DNA from: Candidatus Atribacteria bacterium | GTDB taxonomy: Bacteria; Atribacterota; Atribacteria; Atribacterales; Atribacteraceae | Reading direction: 5' to 3' | Length of the DNA stretch: 24,550 nucleotides | Assembly: GCA_018056205.1 (NCBI GenBank) | Contig: JAGPGC010000004.1 | Location: 1-24,550 of the forward strand | In this document: piece by piece, positions 23,496 through 24,550 of the stretch | How positions within the stretch are numbered: the stretch's first letter is position 1 | Layout of the letters: each line of letters starts with the position of its first letter | Translations under genes and position numbers: made by a program | Notes under the pieces: model-generated | What the model saw: only the letters and a program-made list of their open reading frames with translations | Databases searched by the model: none | What the model was told of the DNA's origin: nothing

Positions 23496-23840
23496 ATGAA
23501 GAATGAATATTTGGCCAAACATCTCATGATAGAAATTATTAATTCTTCTAATTTAAATGATCCAGAACTCATGGAAAAATTCCTAAATAATGCCGCACAT
23601 CTTTTTGGAAGTGAAATATTAGTTCTAAAAGTTTATCAATTCCAACCTCATGGTCTCAGCGCACTCATGATAATGCCCGAATCTCATATTGCGGTTCATA
23701 CCTGGCCGGAATACCAATTTGCATCCATAGATATTTTTCTTAAAGCGAACAGCGAACCAAATCAGAGCTTACCTTTAATAAAAGAATATTTTCATCCCAA
23801 AGAGGTTAAAATTGTCGAAATAGAAAGGGGAATCAATTAA
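23496..23840 (+). CDS. speD: S-adenosylmethionine decarboxylase (SpeD) family proenzyme, Cys83 replaced by Lys
   Basis: A 114-residue class 1b SpeD protein; the pyruvoyl enzyme makes decarboxylated SAM, the aminopropyl donor for spermidine. The self-cleavage site is conserved (PE62-S63HIAVH68TWPE72), so the chain should split into beta and alpha subunits with a pyruvoyl group from Ser63. F49, W70 and E72, which hold the SAM adenosyl group in Thermotoga SpeD, are kept. But where Thermotoga numbering has the catalytic Cys83 (FTCG), this protein has FLKA, with Lys at 83 (AAA codon at 23742-23744). Activity may be altered, or the substrate may be different, as in SpeD-derived arginine or ornithine decarboxylases. 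GAGGTG lies upstream of the ATG. speE follows 3 bp after the stop. Confidence 0.85.
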   Translation: MKNEYLAKHLMIEIINSSNLNDPELMEKFLNNAAHLFGSEILVLKVYQFQPHGLSALMIMPESHIAVHTWPEYQFASIDIFLKANSEPNQSLPLIKEYFHPKEVKIVEIERGIN

Positions 23841-23843
23841 GTC

Positions 23844-24550
23844 ATGGCACTTTGGTATTATGAAGATTATATTCCTCATTATCGTTTGGGTTTGGAAATA
23901 AAAGAAACTCTCTTTCTGGGGAATTCCCAATATCAGAAAATTCAAGTTGTGGTTTCTTATCTATATGGGAAAGTATTGTTATTAGATGACATCGTTCAAA
24001 CAACCGAAAAGGATGAGTTTATGTATCATGAAATGTTGATTCATCCAGCTTTGCTTACTCATCCTCACCCGGAAAAAGTCCTGATCATTGGTGGTGGAGA
24101 TGGGGGAGCTTCGAGAGAAGTATTGAAGCATCCGGTAAAAAAAGTGAAGTTGGTTGATATCGATGCTGCTGTAATTGAAGTAAGCCGAAAATACTTACCT
24201 AATTTGGGAAATTGGAACGACCGAAGGTTAGAAGTTTTAGTGGAAGATGCGTTAAAGTATTTGGCTTTAACTAATGAAATTTATGACGTCATTATTATGG
24301 ATTCCACCGATCCTTTACCCTCTGGCATCGCTGAACCGCTCTTTTCGAAAGAATTTTTCCAAATTGCTTATGATCATCTTTCTAAGGATGGAGTATTGGT
24401 TTCCCAAATTGAACCACCTTTTTTCCAACCAGAAAGAGAGCAAAGGCATTGGGAAAACTTGAAGATGTTTCCAATAGTGAAAATTTATTGGGGCTTAGTT
24501 CCCACTTACCCTGGTGGGATCTGGACCTATATGATTGCTTCTAAAGGTAA
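23844..24550 (+). CDS. speE: Spermidine synthase, 5' part
   Basis: 235 codons are visible and the 3' end is beyond the window. The aminopropyltransferase joins an aminopropyl group from decarboxylated SAM to putrescine in the cytoplasm. The N-terminal beta region (GKVLLLDDIVQTTEKDEFMYHEMLIHP) is followed by the SAM-binding GGGDGGASREVLKHP and the acidic strand KLVDIDAAVIEV; EDALKYL and the catalytic DSTDP segment (IIMDSTDPLPSG) come next, then YPGGIWTYMIASKG, the usual late block. The standard loop is GGGDGGTLREV, so AS replaces TL. GAAAGGGG (23823-23830) lies inside the end of speD, indicating coupling. Downstream residues that choose between putrescine and agmatine are not all visible. Confidence 0.95.
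   Translation, partial: MALWYYEDYIPHYRLGLEIKETLFLGNSQYQKIQVVVSYLYGKVLLLDDIVQTTEKDEFMYHEMLIHPALLTHPHPEKVLIIGGGDGGASREVLKHPVKKVKLVDIDAAVIEVSRKYLPNLGNWNDRRLEVLVEDALKYLALTNEIYDVIIMDSTDPLPSGIAEPLFSKEFFQIAYDHLSKDGVLVSQIEPPFFQPEREQRHWENLKMFPIVKIYWGLVPTYPGGIWTYMIASKG

Noticed and set aside
24274..24462. Plus-strand frame of 62 codons near the end
   Set aside because: Out of frame within speE, whose motifs are continuous there.
1..24550. CRISPR arrays, tRNA or rRNA genes, transposases, phage genes
   Set aside because: No regularly spaced direct repeats, no tRNA-like cloverleaf apart from the tmRNA ends, and no transposase or integrase coding sequence was found.

Overview
The window is about 24.5 kb of AT-rich bacterial chromosome with densely packed, mostly plus-strand genes. 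The gene mix is Firmicutes-like or of a deep-branching relative: SpoVS, a GlpP-type antiterminator, a HisJ-type PHP phosphatase, YvoF-like and DUF1405 proteins, and an ftsH gene next to hpt. Together with a DeoC/old-yellow-enzyme/ribose-type ABC cluster, this fits a lineage such as Atribacterota. That placement is inference from gene content; no rRNA is present to test it.

Layout. Positions 1-4401 hold the 3' end of hpt, then ftsH, a hotdog thioesterase that overlaps ftsH, a KtrA/TrkA-type RCK protein and a DUF89 protein; several stops and starts overlap, so this looks like one translationally coupled run. A gene-free 358 bp stretch follows. Positions 4760-9261 carry a Nudix hydrolase, spoVS, an HU protein with a clear terminator, a PHP phosphatase, a 55-residue membrane protein, pyruvate kinase and GlpP. 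Two minus-strand genes (9331-11143) encode an unrecognised two-helix membrane protein and a one-helix TPR protein.

Positions 11405-20297 form the main catabolic block: DeoC, a two-domain Fe-S flavin oxidoreductase of the 2,4-dienoyl-CoA reductase type, a xylose-isomerase-like TIM barrel, and a complete ribose/simple-sugar-type ABC importer (secreted binding protein, double ATPase, two different permeases). The substrate cannot be read from sequence, but the set looks like uptake and breakdown of a sugar or sugar-like compound ending in an aldolase step.

Positions 20494-21366 are smpB, tmRNA (ssrA) and its terminator, the complete trans-translation pair. Positions 21399-23302 hold an apparently leaderless DUF1405 gene, a YvoF-like acyltransferase and a YfiH/LACC1 laccase-domain protein. 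Positions 23496-24550 hold a SpeD-family gene and the 5' part of speE, a polyamine pair in which SpeD lacks the usual catalytic cysteine.

The most notable points are the Cys83-to-Lys change in SpeD, the uncharacterised DeoC/flavoenzyme/ABC cluster, short leader ORFs with good ribosome binding sites before ftsH and spoVS, a degraded dispersed repeat found in at least two and perhaps three intergenic regions, and the leaderless DUF1405 promoter arrangement.
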